Below, one piece after another: positions 1 to 9,017 of a stretch of DNA of 34,815 bases. The position numbers and the translations under genes are program-made. Position 1 is the stretch's first letter. Every line of letters begins with the position of its first letter. This stretch comes from an uncultured Prevotellaceae bacterium (lineage in GTDB: Bacteria; Bacteroidota; Bacteroidia; Bacteroidales; Bacteroidaceae): NCBI GenBank assembly GCA_946413885.1, contig CAMKMK010000003.1:1-34815 (forward strand). The letters are read 5' to 3'. The notes beneath the pieces are model-generated. The model was not told where the DNA came from, made no database searches, and worked only from the letters and a program-made list of their open reading frames with translations.

Positions 1-635
1 TCATTCCTTTTACTGGTAGCAGTGTCAATCCTGAGCGTCAAACAAAGCCTTATCTTCACGCCGTTTATTTTTCACCTGATGAGAAGTACATGATGGCCAA
101 TGATTTGGGAACCGATAGAGTCCATGTGTTTGTTAATGGCGAAGTGTTGAAAGCCGATAAGGACATTATTGTAAATCCAGGTGCAGGTCCACGTCATCTT
201 TGTTGGGCTCCTAATGGAAAATTTGCTTATTTGATAGGAGAGTTATCAGGTGAGATATTCACAATAAAATATAATGGGAAGAAATTTGCTATCCAGCAAT
301 CAGTAATGGCTGATACTTTGGACGCTGGTGGAAGTGCAGATATTCATATCACCTCAGATGGCAAATTTGTATATGCCAGTCATCGACTTCAAGGAGATGG
401 CATTTCCATTTATCATGTGGGGAAGGATGGCACATTGAGTCGTGTTGGATATCAGGCTACGGGAACTCATCCTCGCAATTTCATTATTTCTCCAAATGAT
501 CGATATGTTCTGGTGGCTTGTCGTGATACCAATGAGATACAAATTTATTCCCGTGATGCTGAGACAGGTTTGTTATGTGATACAGGGAATCGAATCATGA
601 TGGACCGACCCGTTTGTCTGAAGTGGTTTTATTGA
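1..635 (+). CDS. Lactonase-family seven-bladed beta-propeller protein (6-phosphogluconolactonase-like), 5' end outside window
   Basis: Open from the first in-frame codon at position 3, so the start lies upstream of the window; about 210 C-terminal residues are visible. Propeller-blade motifs repeat: HAVYFSPDEKYMMANDLG, PRHLCWAPNGKFAYLIGEL, ADIHITSDGKFVYASHR and PRNFIISPNDRYVLVACRD. These match the lactonase family (PF10282) that includes E. coli Pgl, which hydrolyses 6-phosphogluconolactone in the oxidative pentose phosphate pathway. Many Bacteroidetes members have unproven substrates, so the enzymatic role is inferred from the family only. A signal peptide cannot be judged because the N-terminus is missing. 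The next gene starts 21 bp downstream on the same strand with no promoter seen between them, so co-transcription is possible. Confidence 0.85.
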   Translation, partial: IPFTGSSVNPERQTKPYLHAVYFSPDEKYMMANDLGTDRVHVFVNGEVLKADKDIIVNPGAGPRHLCWAPNGKFAYLIGELSGEIFTIKYNGKKFAIQQSVMADTLDAGGSADIHITSDGKFVYASHRLQGDGISIYHVGKDGTLSRVGYQATGTHPRNFIISPNDRYVLVACRDTNEIQIYSRDAETGLLCDTGNRIMMDRPVCLKWFY

Positions 636-656
636 ATTCTCTTTGTCAAGATTGAT

Positions 657-3600
657 ATGGCATGTAATGTGATTCGACTTCTTTTATTGTCGTTTATATT
701 TCTAATACCTATACCTGTTTTCTCAGATGAGAAACTTTCTGGGACTATCATAGGAACGGAGGCAAGTGTAGATTATTCCTCTGGTTCTGTTTCTTCTACT
801 GTCAATAATCGGGAATGTGCATTTGATGGTGATCTTAATACCTTCTTTGCAACTTATGAACGATCGAAAACCTGGGTCGGACTTGATTTGGGCTCGCCAC
901 ACGTTATTACTCGCGTGGGTTGGTCACCAAGGAATGATGCTACTTATGGTCCTGAACGTGTTCAGTTGGCTCTCTTTGAGGGTGCCAATAGATCAGATTT
1001 TCGTGATGCGGTTCCTCTATATCTCAATGACAAGCAGAGTTCAATAGGTAGTATGCATTATGCTGATGTTCATGTGTCGCGTGGTTTCCGTTATGTGCGT
1101 TATGTAGGTCCCAATAATGTAAGATGCAATGTGGCAGAACTGGAATTCTATGGTCATGAAGGCGAAGGAGATGACAGTCAATTCTATCAACTGACGAATC
1201 TGCCTACCGTAACCATTCATACAGAAAATAATCAGGACCCTTATGATAAGGTTAATGAAATTGTCTCTAATATCACACTCATTTATCATGGGGGGACGAA
1301 GATTCAAGAGAAGATGGGTACATCTCGTTTACGGGGAAATTCTTCTATCGGTTTTGAGAAGAAGCCATATCGAATCAAATTCGATGAGAAAGTTCGTGTT
1401 TTGAAAGGCTCTCCTGAGGCATCACCTGCGAAAGCCAGGAAATGGACTTTGATAAATAATCATGATGATAAGACCCTAATGCGCAACATTTTAGCATTTG
1501 AGGTTAGTCGTCGTTTTCAGACAGATTACACTCCCTATTGTCAGGCGGTAGATGTCATTATGAATGGAGAGTATAAAGGATGCTATCAATTGACGGATCA
1601 AATTACGGTGAATGATGATCGTGTCAATATTACTGAGATGGAGCCAACTGATAATGCTGAACCAGAAATATCGGGTGGTTATCTGCTTGAGATGGATGCT
1701 TTAGCATATAGCGAAAAATCCATGTTTACTTCAAAACGTGGTATACCTGTTACTATTCATTCTCCTGAAGAGGATGAGATCTCGTCTGAACAGGAAAAAT
1801 ATATCGAAGGGTATTTCAATTTGCTGGAGGAGAGAACTTATAGTGCTGATTATCAAGATGCTCAGAAGGGGTATCGTTCTATGTTGGATATGGATAGTTT
1901 CCTTAAGCATTTTCTTATCAATGAGTTTTGCGCTAACTCTGACATGTACTGGAGTGCATATTTATATAAGGATCGTGAGGAGAATCTATTTAAGATAGGT
2001 CCTGTATGGGATTTCAATCTTGGTTTCGATAACGATGGACGTTCATATCCTAATAGCTCGGCTCGTGATTTTACCTATCGTTATGTAGTTTCATATGCGG
2101 GAACTATCAAGAATTGGGTTGATCAGATAACTTATGATCCTACCACGATGAGAGAGATGATGCAGATGTGGAACGATGTTCGCCAGTCGGGAGTTATTAC
2201 GGAGGAAAGCATGCTTGCGTATGTAGATTCAATGGCCAACGTCTTGGATGCTTCCCAACGATTAAATTTCATTCGTTGGCCAGTCTTAAGTACATACATC
2301 TTTGCCAATCCTCAAGTTGCTGGTACTTATGATGGAGAAGTACAAATTGTGAAGGATTTTATTAAAGGACGCGTCACTTGGTTGGACGATAAATTGGAAT
2401 ATGGTGATCCTTATGGGCGTCAAACAACCTTTCAGATTAGTACGCCAGAAGATTTGGTAGCTTTTGCCGAATTGGTGAATAGTGGTCAGAAGAAAGCTGT
2501 TGGAGCTGTTTTGACAAATGATATTGATTTTTCTAATTATGATACTTCTATTGGCACGTCAGAGAATCGGTATTATGGCACCTTTGATGGTATGGGGCAT
2601 ACAATAACGGTTGGCTATAATCGTGCTCAGAACAATGCAGCCTTGTTCGGATATCTTAGTGGTGTGGTTCAGAATCTATCTGTATGTGGTAAAATCATCA
2701 CATCAGGCAAGTTTGCTGCTGGAATAGCTGCACATTCCTATGGAGGGACGGTTCGTAATTGTGCTAGTTATGTAGATATTGTTAGTTCTATTAGAGGTGA
2801 TGGAACTCATGCAGGTATTATTGCTGTGACAGATGGTGGTGGCACCCTTCAGAATTGTCTGTATGCAGGTTCCATGACAGGCAACAATACCAATTGTTGT
2901 GGAGGTCTGGTCGGTTGGGCCTCCACGACCACATATATAACCAATTGTCTTCAGATTGCAAATATTTCTGTCAGTACGAGTGGTAGTAATACGATTAGCA
3001 GAAATTATGGGAATGTTATCAGTACCAACAACTATTATTTATATCCTTTTGGAGAAGTGGGCGATGAAACACTCGTTTCAAAAGCAAAGTTGCAGAGTGG
3101 AGAAATTTGTTACCAGCTGAATGGAAATGCCAGCGAATCTCCTTGCTGGTATCAAAATTTGGATAATGGTCAAACTTGTGATTCTTATCCTATTCCTTTT
3201 GATTCTCATGGTATTGTATATGTAGGTCCTTATGGGTTCACAAACTTTTCCACCATAGGATCATTTGTGTTGAAAGATGGCGAGGAAATATCTATTCCTT
3301 ATTCTTTTCAGGTTTCAGATTTTCAATATAGTCGAAGTTTTTCTGATACAGATTATCAACCGCTTTATATTCCTGTTTGCCTACCTGTATCCGCTTTTAC
3401 AGACGAAGATGTCGAGGTATACTATATCAATAGTTTCAATGCTTATGATACGAACGGAGATCAGGCACCAGATGAGCAGAGGTTAGAGATTTTCCGCATG
3501 AAAGATGGCGAAGTTCTCCCCAATGTACCATATATTGTTCGTGCTAAGGTTGTTGGTGACAAACAGATTTCTGCTCATGATGTGACTTTTGCGGGTGTGG

Positions 3601-5390
3601 AAGAAAAATCTGTGGATTGTAACAGCATGACTTTTAGTTATCAATTTCAAGGGAATTATGAATTAATGACATCCTCTGAGGTTACTGATATAGGAGGATA
3701 TGTTTTAGAAGGAAATACACTTCACCATAACATTTCCTCTGATTTGGTTTCACAACGATGGATACTCTTGATGAGATCGTTGGACCCATTATACACTGAG
3801 ATGCCTGCTGAGATAAAACTTCAAGTGACTAATGACTTCGATAATTCTGATACATATATAATTTCATCTGCAGAAGAATTGTCGGAATTTGCATCTTTGG
3901 TTAATGGAGGTGAAACCTCGCTTAATGCAGTATTGAAGACAGATATTGATTTCTCAGGTTATAGTCAATCTATTGGCTCTTCATCTAGATATTATGCTGG
4001 AACTTTCGATGGTGCAGGCCACACTGTAAGTGTTTCATACGATCGCAATCGTAATGATGCTGCTTTGTTTGGGTATCTAAGCGGAACGGTTAGGAATCTA
4101 ACTGTTACAGGAGAGATTAAAACGAGTGCCAAGTTTGCTGCTGGTATTGCTGCTCATGCATATGGTGCGACCATTGAACGCTGTACAAGCAGGGTAGATA
4201 TTCGTAGTACGATTAGTGGAGATGGAACTCACGCAGGAATTCTGGCTGTTTCTGAATCAGGAGTAGTTAATGTCCTCAATTGTCTTTACGCAGGTAGTAT
4301 GACAGGTCGCAATACCAATAGTTGTGGCGGTATTGTTGGCTGGGCTTCTGCTTCCACATGTATTTCTAATTGCCTTTTGATTGCTGATTTCGATGTTTCT
4401 TCTGACAACAGTCACACTTTTTGCAGGAATTATGGCAATGTTACTTCATTAAACAATTTCTATCTTACATCCTTGGGAAGTACAGGTTCGGAAACTCGTG
4501 TCACTAAAGATCGTTTGTCAAGTGGGGAGATATGTTATCTATTGAACCAAGGCAATAATGGAAAAGATTGTTGGTTCCAAACGCTTGGAATCGATGAATA
4601 TCCTGTGTTGGACGAGTCACATGGAGAGATAGGATACAACAACTCTGAGTATTACAATAAGCAGCAAGAGATGGATTTTTATGTGATTCAGGATGCTACA
4701 GAGTTGACAAACAGACGTAAGTATCGAGTGCGAGAACTCCATTATCTTCGTTCCTTCAATGATACCAACTATCAGCCTTTGTATATTCCAGTTGCAATGC
4801 CTATTTCTGTTTTCAGTGACCAAAACGTCCATGTATATTGTCTCAATTCAGTGAATTCGTATGATACAGATAATGATGGTTTACCTGATCTGCAACAATT
4901 AGAGGTTATGCCTATCCCTTCTGGCAGATTATTACCGAATGTTCCTTATCTAATACGTGCGGAATCCATAGGTGATTATGATTTTGTGGTTTATAATACT
5001 GAATTCCATCCGACCAATGTTTCCATACGCTCTTGTTCCAGCAGATCTTTCCGTTATTCATTTACTGGAGCATACTCCAATGTTTCATACACATCTCTTC
5101 CTACCAGAGAGTGTATATACTGCCTTGTTGAGAATGAACTTCTTCCTGTTGGACAAGATTCAGCAACTCTTAGTCCTCAGCGTTGGTATTTACAGATTCA
5201 AAATCGTGAAGGAGGTTTAGTTTCCACATATCCATCATCAATCGAAATTGTGGTTCATGGGCAAGAAGATGTTGTCTCTGGAATTCTTCCTTCACATGAG
5301 TCTGCTATTATTTATGACATAACAGGAAGACGTGTTCTCGTTCCAGTGCAAGGTATCTATATTCAAGATGGAAAGAAAGTGGTTTATTGA
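657..5390 (+). CDS. Large secreted CotH-kinase-domain protein with discoidin-like N-terminus, duplicated GLUG modules and T9SS-like tail
   Basis: 1577 residues. Residues 1-23 are a signal peptide (hydrophobic run ending FSDEK). About 28-167 resemble an F5/8 type C (discoidin) fold. About 180-580 are a CotH kinase-like domain: RGNSS followed by KKPYRIKF near 225-242, and GPVWDFN with the likely metal-binding Asp near 452. Two copies of a roughly 470-residue unit follow. Each has a GLUG-type beta module (GTFDGMGHT/GTFDGAGHT, GGLVGWAS/GGIVGWAS; about 587-865 and 1062-1325) and a second module with YQPLYIPV and LPNVPY (about 870-1060 and 1340-1545). The end, YDITGRRV...GIYIQDGKKVV, looks like a type IX secretion sorting tail. 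CotH proteins in spore formers phosphorylate coat proteins; here a surface or secreted kinase-like or adhesive role is inference. The stop lies 2 bp from the convergent ligA stop. Confidence 0.85.
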   Translation: MACNVIRLLLLSFIFLIPIPVFSDEKLSGTIIGTEASVDYSSGSVSSTVNNRECAFDGDLNTFFATYERSKTWVGLDLGSPHVITRVGWSPRNDATYGPERVQLALFEGANRSDFRDAVPLYLNDKQSSIGSMHYADVHVSRGFRYVRYVGPNNVRCNVAELEFYGHEGEGDDSQFYQLTNLPTVTIHTENNQDPYDKVNEIVSNITLIYHGGTKIQEKMGTSRLRGNSSIGFEKKPYRIKFDEKVRVLKGSPEASPAKARKWTLINNHDDKTLMRNILAFEVSRRFQTDYTPYCQAVDVIMNGEYKGCYQLTDQITVNDDRVNITEMEPTDNAEPEISGGYLLEMDALAYSEKSMFTSKRGIPVTIHSPEEDEISSEQEKYIEGYFNLLEERTYSADYQDAQKGYRSMLDMDSFLKHFLINEFCANSDMYWSAYLYKDREENLFKIGPVWDFNLGFDNDGRSYPNSSARDFTYRYVVSYAGTIKNWVDQITYDPTTMREMMQMWNDVRQSGVITEESMLAYVDSMANVLDASQRLNFIRWPVLSTYIFANPQVAGTYDGEVQIVKDFIKGRVTWLDDKLEYGDPYGRQTTFQISTPEDLVAFAELVNSGQKKAVGAVLTNDIDFSNYDTSIGTSENRYYGTFDGMGHTITVGYNRAQNNAALFGYLSGVVQNLSVCGKIITSGKFAAGIAAHSYGGTVRNCASYVDIVSSIRGDGTHAGIIAVTDGGGTLQNCLYAGSMTGNNTNCCGGLVGWASTTTYITNCLQIANISVSTSGSNTISRNYGNVISTNNYYLYPFGEVGDETLVSKAKLQSGEICYQLNGNASESPCWYQNLDNGQTCDSYPIPFDSHGIVYVGPYGFTNFSTIGSFVLKDGEEISIPYSFQVSDFQYSRSFSDTDYQPLYIPVCLPVSAFTDEDVEVYYINSFNAYDTNGDQAPDEQRLEIFRMKDGEVLPNVPYIVRAKVVGDKQISAHDVTFAGVEEKSVDCNSMTFSYQFQGNYELMTSSEVTDIGGYVLEGNTLHHNISSDLVSQRWILLMRSLDPLYTEMPAEIKLQVTNDFDNSDTYIISSAEELSEFASLVNGGETSLNAVLKTDIDFSGYSQSIGSSSRYYAGTFDGAGHTVSVSYDRNRNDAALFGYLSGTVRNLTVTGEIKTSAKFAAGIAAHAYGATIERCTSRVDIRSTISGDGTHAGILAVSESGVVNVLNCLYAGSMTGRNTNSCGGIVGWASASTCISNCLLIADFDVSSDNSHTFCRNYGNVTSLNNFYLTSLGSTGSETRVTKDRLSSGEICYLLNQGNNGKDCWFQTLGIDEYPVLDESHGEIGYNNSEYYNKQQEMDFYVIQDATELTNRRKYRVRELHYLRSFNDTNYQPLYIPVAMPISVFSDQNVHVYCLNSVNSYDTDNDGLPDLQQLEVMPIPSGRLLPNVPYLIRAESIGDYDFVVYNTEFHPTNVSIRSCSSRSFRYSFTGAYSNVSYTSLPTRECIYCLVENELLPVGQDSATLSPQRWYLQIQNREGGLVSTYPSSIEIVVHGQEDVVSGILPSHESAIIYDITGRRVLVPVQGIYIQDGKKVVY

Positions 5391-5391
5391 T

Positions 5392-7395
5392 CTACTTTTC
5401 AATCATTTCTAAGAACTCATCTTCACTTACGATAGGTACTCCCATTTTTTTTGCTTTCTCCAATTTGGCAGGTCCCATATTCTCTCCTGCCAGAATGAAG
5501 GAAGTTTTTCCACTGATACTGCCTACATTCTTCCCATTATGTTTTTCAATAAGAGCTTTGTATTCGTCCCGACTATGATGAGTGAAAACCCCACTAATAA
5601 CAATACTCTTTCCTGCCAAACGATCACTATGGCTACTAAGCTCCTTTGCAGAGAGTTTCATTTGTAATCCATATTCTTTCAGTCTCTGTACAAAACGTTG
5701 ATTAATAGGGTTATTAAAGTATTGGATGATGCTTTGTGCAATGATAGTTCCTATTCCGTTGATCTCCAGAAGATTGTCAAGTGAGGCATTTGCGACAGCC
5801 TCCATACTTCCCAGATTGCGGGCTATCGTTTTAGCAGCGATTTCACCCACAAAGCGAATTCCGATTGCATAGAGGACACGCTCAAAAGGAACATCCTTGC
5901 TTTCTCGAATACTCTGTAGGATGTTTTTCGCATTTACTTGACCACTACCCTCAGAAGTTAACAACTGTTCTTCTGTAAGTTCATACAGGTCGGCTGCATT
6001 ATGGATAAGTCCTCGTTGGAAGAAATCATCTACCGTCTCTGATCCAAGTGAGTTTATATTCATGGCCTTTCGACTGATAAAATGCTCTATTCTTCCAAGA
6101 ATCAGAGGTGGGCACCCTGTTTCGTTTGGGCAATAGTGAGAAGCTTCACCTTCGTATCTAACGAGTGGTGTTTGACAGACGGGACAGTTCGCAACAAAAT
6201 TGATCAGGTGTTTTGGGTCGGAATTTTCTGTTAAGTTATCAATTATCTTAGGTATGATTTCACCTCCTTTTTCCACCAAAACGTGGTCACCTACATGAAG
6301 ATGTAACTTCTGCATCACGTCAGCATTGTGCAGTGTGGCCCTTCTAACCTGTGTACCTGCTAATTGTACAGGATCCATGTTGGCTACTGGTGTCACAGCA
6401 CCAGTTCTACCTATTTGATACACTACCTGTCTCAGAATGGTTTCTGCTTTTTCTGCCTGGAATTTGTAGGCGATGGCCCATCGAGGACTTTTAGCTGTCA
6501 TGCCTAAACTGCGCTGTTGTGTCAGAGAGTTAACTTTCAATACTACTCCATCAGTAGCTACCGGAAGATTCTTTCTCTCTAGGTCCCAATAATCAATATA
6601 ATCATATATTCCTTGCAAAGAATCTACCAGTTGTATGTTCTGACTTATCTGAAATCCCCACTCATGCGCTTTTTGCAAATTTTCGTAATGCCCATCATCT
6701 GGGATATTATCGCCTAAAAGATAATAGAGGTAGGCATCCAGTCCACGTTGTGCCACTGTGCTGCTAACTTTGCTCTTCAAAGTCCCACTTGCTGCATTTC
6801 TTGGATTGGCGAAAAGTGGCTCTTCATCATCTTCTCTTTGTTTGTTCAATTGGTCGAAGGAATTCCAAGGCATAACCACTTCACCTCGTATTTCAAATTC
6901 ATCTGGATAATCTGATCCCTTAGCAAGTTGCAAAGGGATGCTGCTTATAGTTCGTATATTTGACGTCACATCGTCGCCTTGTATTCCATCGCCTCTGGTT
7001 ACGGCTTTCATCAGTTGACCGTGTTCGTAATGTAGGCTAATACTCAAACCATCGAATTTTAGTTCACAACAGATTTGGAAAGGGGCGCCATGCAGTCCTT
7101 CTTTTACTCGATCATAGAAATCCTTTACCTCTTCTTTATTATATGTGTTTGCCAGACTCAACATTGGACGTTTATGGACCACTGTTTCGAATTCATTGTT
7201 CAAATCTGATCCTACGCGTTGGGTTGGACTGTTGGGGTCATATAATTCAGGATGTTTGGTCTCCAGATCCTGTAGTTCATGCATCATCATATCAAAGTCC
7301 TGATCAGATATTGTAGGCTGATTCAGGACATAGTAGTTATAGTTATGCTGATGCAGTTCTGTGCGTAGCTCTTGGATTCGTTCTGTTTCCGTCAT
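5392..7395 (-). CDS. ligA: NAD-dependent DNA ligase LigA
   Basis: 667 residues, the normal length for the family. LigA seals nicks during replication and repair using NAD. Visible in order: the Ia/adenylation region with the nucleotidyl-lysine in ELKFDGLS (K113) followed by TRGDG; the OB-fold region; a four-cysteine zinc finger (CPVC ... YCPNETGCP, about 405-430); helix-hairpin-helix segments (EINGIGTIIAQSI); and a C-terminal BRCT domain (about 590-667, GKSIVISGVF). The ATG start is preceded by a good promoter at 7419-7450. The gene converges on the CotH gene with only one base between the stop codons and is divergent from dapA. Nothing unusual in sequence. Confidence 0.98.
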   Translation of the reverse strand: MTETERIQELRTELHQHNYNYYVLNQPTISDQDFDMMMHELQDLETKHPELYDPNSPTQRVGSDLNNEFETVVHKRPMLSLANTYNKEEVKDFYDRVKEGLHGAPFQICCELKFDGLSISLHYEHGQLMKAVTRGDGIQGDDVTSNIRTISSIPLQLAKGSDYPDEFEIRGEVVMPWNSFDQLNKQREDDEEPLFANPRNAASGTLKSKVSSTVAQRGLDAYLYYLLGDNIPDDGHYENLQKAHEWGFQISQNIQLVDSLQGIYDYIDYWDLERKNLPVATDGVVLKVNSLTQQRSLGMTAKSPRWAIAYKFQAEKAETILRQVVYQIGRTGAVTPVANMDPVQLAGTQVRRATLHNADVMQKLHLHVGDHVLVEKGGEIIPKIIDNLTENSDPKHLINFVANCPVCQTPLVRYEGEASHYCPNETGCPPLILGRIEHFISRKAMNINSLGSETVDDFFQRGLIHNAADLYELTEEQLLTSEGSGQVNAKNILQSIRESKDVPFERVLYAIGIRFVGEIAAKTIARNLGSMEAVANASLDNLLEINGIGTIIAQSIIQYFNNPINQRFVQRLKEYGLQMKLSAKELSSHSDRLAGKSIVISGVFTHHSRDEYKALIEKHNGKNVGSISGKTSFILAGENMGPAKLEKAKKMGVPIVSEDEFLEMIEK

Positions 7396-7418
7396 GTTTA
7401 GGGTCTTTTATATTGCCA

Positions 7419-7450
7419 CAAAATTATACAGAAAATTTCTGAGTGGCAAG
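7419..7450 (-). promoter_or_regulatory. Probable ligA promoter (Bacteroidetes type)
   Basis: On the minus strand the -7 box TAATTTTG (7419-7426) fits TAnnTTTG. A CTTG box (7447-7450), close to the TTTG -33 consensus, lies 20 bp upstream. Expected transcript start is near 7412, about 17 nt before the ATG. It lies back-to-back with the dapA promoter. Confidence 0.6.
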
Positions 7451-7467
7451 AAAATAGGGCCATCTTT

Positions 7468-7499
7468 TTTGGCAGTATACAAGAAATGTGTTATTTTTG
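7468..7499 (+). promoter_or_regulatory. Probable dapA promoter (Bacteroidetes type)
   Basis: A TTTG -33 box (7468-7471) and a perfect TAnnTTTG -7 box, TATTTTTG (7492-7499), are separated by 20 bp. Expected start is near 7506, giving a leader of about 23 nt that includes a purine-rich AAGGAAAG before the ATG at 7529. Confidence 0.75.
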
Positions 7500-7528
7500 T
7501 ACCCGAATAAAGAAGGAAAGATTGTTAT

Positions 7529-8416
7529 ATGGCTATAAATAAATTCCGGGGACTTGGCGTTGCACTGATTACTCCTTTTAAAGAGGATGGTTCTATTGAT
7601 TATGAAGCCTTGAACCGTTTAGTGGAATATCAGATTCAGGGTGGGATTGATTTCCTATGTATTATGGGTACAACCGCCGAAACTCCTACATTGACTTTAG
7701 ATGAAAAACGTTCGCTTAAAGATTTCCTGACAGAGCGTGTGGCAGGTCGTGTTCCATTGTTGATGGGGTGTGGCGGCAATAGCACAGCTTTTGTTATCAA
7801 TGAGCTTCACACTTTTGATTGGACAGGAATTGATGGAGTACTTAGTGTTTGCCCATATTATAACAAGCCATCCCAGGAGGGCCTTTATCAGCATTTTACT
7901 GCCATTGCGAATGAAAGTCCTGTTCCTGTCGTCCTCTATAATGTACCTGGACGTACTAGTGTCAATATGACAGCCGAGACGACACTTCGTTTAGCTCATG
8001 ATCACGAGAATATAGTAGCCATTAAAGAGGCTAGTGGTAATATAACCCAGATGGATGATATTATCAAAAACAAGCCTCAGAACTTTGATGTAATCAGTGG
8101 TGACGATGGTATCACATTCCCTCTTATTACATTAGGTGCAGTTGGAGTCATCAGTGTGATAGGAAACGCGCTACCAGCAGAATTTAGTCGCATGGTTCGC
8201 TTAGCCTTACGTGGTGAATATAGCTCTTCGTTGGTCATTCATCATAAGTTTACTGAACTTTTTAAACTTCTCTTTGTAGATGGAAATCCTGCTGGCGTAA
8301 AAGCTATGCTTTCCGAGATGGGCATGATTGAAAACGTCCTTCGTCTTCCTCTTGTTCCCACTCGTTTGACCACGATAGAGAAAATAAGTCAGATAGTTCG
8401 CGATTTAGGTTATTAG
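7529..8416 (+). CDS. dapA: 4-hydroxy-tetrahydrodipicolinate synthase
   Basis: 295 residues, usual family length. It condenses pyruvate with aspartate semialdehyde in the lysine/diaminopimelate pathway, in the cytoplasm. Key elements of the TIM-barrel lyase are visible: GTTAET (residues 47-52, substrate carboxylate binding), PYYNKPSQEG (Tyr111), LYNVPGRT (Tyr137, Arg142) and VAIKEASGN with the Schiff-base Lys166. The Ala in GTTAET, where E. coli has Gly, is common in Bacteroidetes. It has its own promoter and is divergent from ligA. Its stop is 22 bp from the convergent MaoC gene. Confidence 0.97.
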   Translation: MAINKFRGLGVALITPFKEDGSIDYEALNRLVEYQIQGGIDFLCIMGTTAETPTLTLDEKRSLKDFLTERVAGRVPLLMGCGGNSTAFVINELHTFDWTGIDGVLSVCPYYNKPSQEGLYQHFTAIANESPVPVVLYNVPGRTSVNMTAETTLRLAHDHENIVAIKEASGNITQMDDIIKNKPQNFDVISGDDGITFPLITLGAVGVISVIGNALPAEFSRMVRLALRGEYSSSLVIHHKFTELFKLLFVDGNPAGVKAMLSEMGMIENVLRLPLVPTRLTTIEKISQIVRDLGY

Positions 8417-8429
8417 GAGAACTTATTTG

Positions 8430-8460
8430 AGTATCTTTTATTTTACTTTAAAGTAATAAA
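8430..8460. terminator. Possible bidirectional terminator between dapA and the MaoC gene
   Basis: A perfect dyad TTACTTTAAAGTAA (8443-8456) sits between T-rich and A-rich flanks in the convergent space. It overlaps the last codons of the MaoC gene. The stem is short and AT-only, so termination is uncertain. Confidence 0.35.
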
Positions 8461-8908
8461 CAAAGGTTGCCAAACCTTCCAAAGCTTTTTTTCCTGTTTC
8501 CTGTATCTCAATTGTGAACTTGATGGTCGTTTTTATTGCACCACGAAGGTTTGCCAATTCCTCTAATTTAGTATTCATACGGATATGTTGTCCACTAAGT
8601 ACAGGTTGGGCAAACTTCATCTTATCCATACCATAGTTTATCATACGTTCCAGATTGTTCACTTCAATAATCTGATCCCACAAATAGGGTAGCATGCTTA
8701 AGGTAAGATATCCATGGGCAATGGTTTGCCCGAAAGGGCTCTCTGCTTTGGCTTTTTCCACGTCTATATGAATCCACTGATGGTCTAGTGTTGCATCTGC
8801 AAATTGGTTGATACGGTCTTGAGACAACTCAACATAATCACTGGATCCTAATTCCTTACCTACGTATGGCAGAAAATCTTCGTAACTATTAATAATTACT
8901 TTGCTCAT
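8438..8908 (-). CDS. MaoC-family (R)-specific enoyl-CoA hydratase-like protein
   Basis: 156 residues, single hotdog-fold MaoC domain over nearly the full length. The hydratase-2 signature is visible: ATLDHQWIHID gives the expected catalytic Asp42/His47 pair, followed by GQTIAHGYLTLSMLP. Family members hydrate trans-2-enoyl-CoA to (R)-3-hydroxyacyl-CoA; the real substrate here is unknown. It stands alone between dapA and kdsA with no fatty-acid genes beside it, so context gives no pathway. The upstream region shows a CAAAGTTA box, i.e. TAACTTTG on its own strand. Confidence 0.88.
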   Translation of the reverse strand: MSKVIINSYEDFLPYVGKELGSSDYVELSQDRINQFADATLDHQWIHIDVEKAKAESPFGQTIAHGYLTLSMLPYLWDQIIEVNNLERMINYGMDKMKFAQPVLSGQHIRMNTKLEELANLRGAIKTTIKFTIEIQETGKKALEGLATFVYYFKVK

Positions 8909-8939
8909 GTCTATCTGTTTTAAATGTCTATTTCCGATG

Positions 8940-8947
8940 CAAAGTTA
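8940..8947 (-). promoter_or_regulatory. Candidate -7 box for the MaoC gene
   Basis: TAACTTTG on the minus strand, 32 bp upstream of the ATG, matches TAnnTTTG. No convincing -33 TTTG at 19-20 bp, so the promoter is only a candidate. Confidence 0.45.
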
Positions 8948-8989
8948 GTGTTTTTAGGAGATATATTCGGTTATTTGCATTATTTTTTA

Positions 8990-8997
8990 TAATTTTG
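8990..8997 (+). promoter_or_regulatory. Candidate -7 box for kdsA
   Basis: TAATTTTG matches TAnnTTTG, 20 bp before the kdsA ATG. The nearest TTTG (8974-8977) is only 12 bp away, too close for a standard -33 box. Confidence 0.45.
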
Positions 8998-9017
8998 CAT
9001 GCCATTCAAAATAAATT

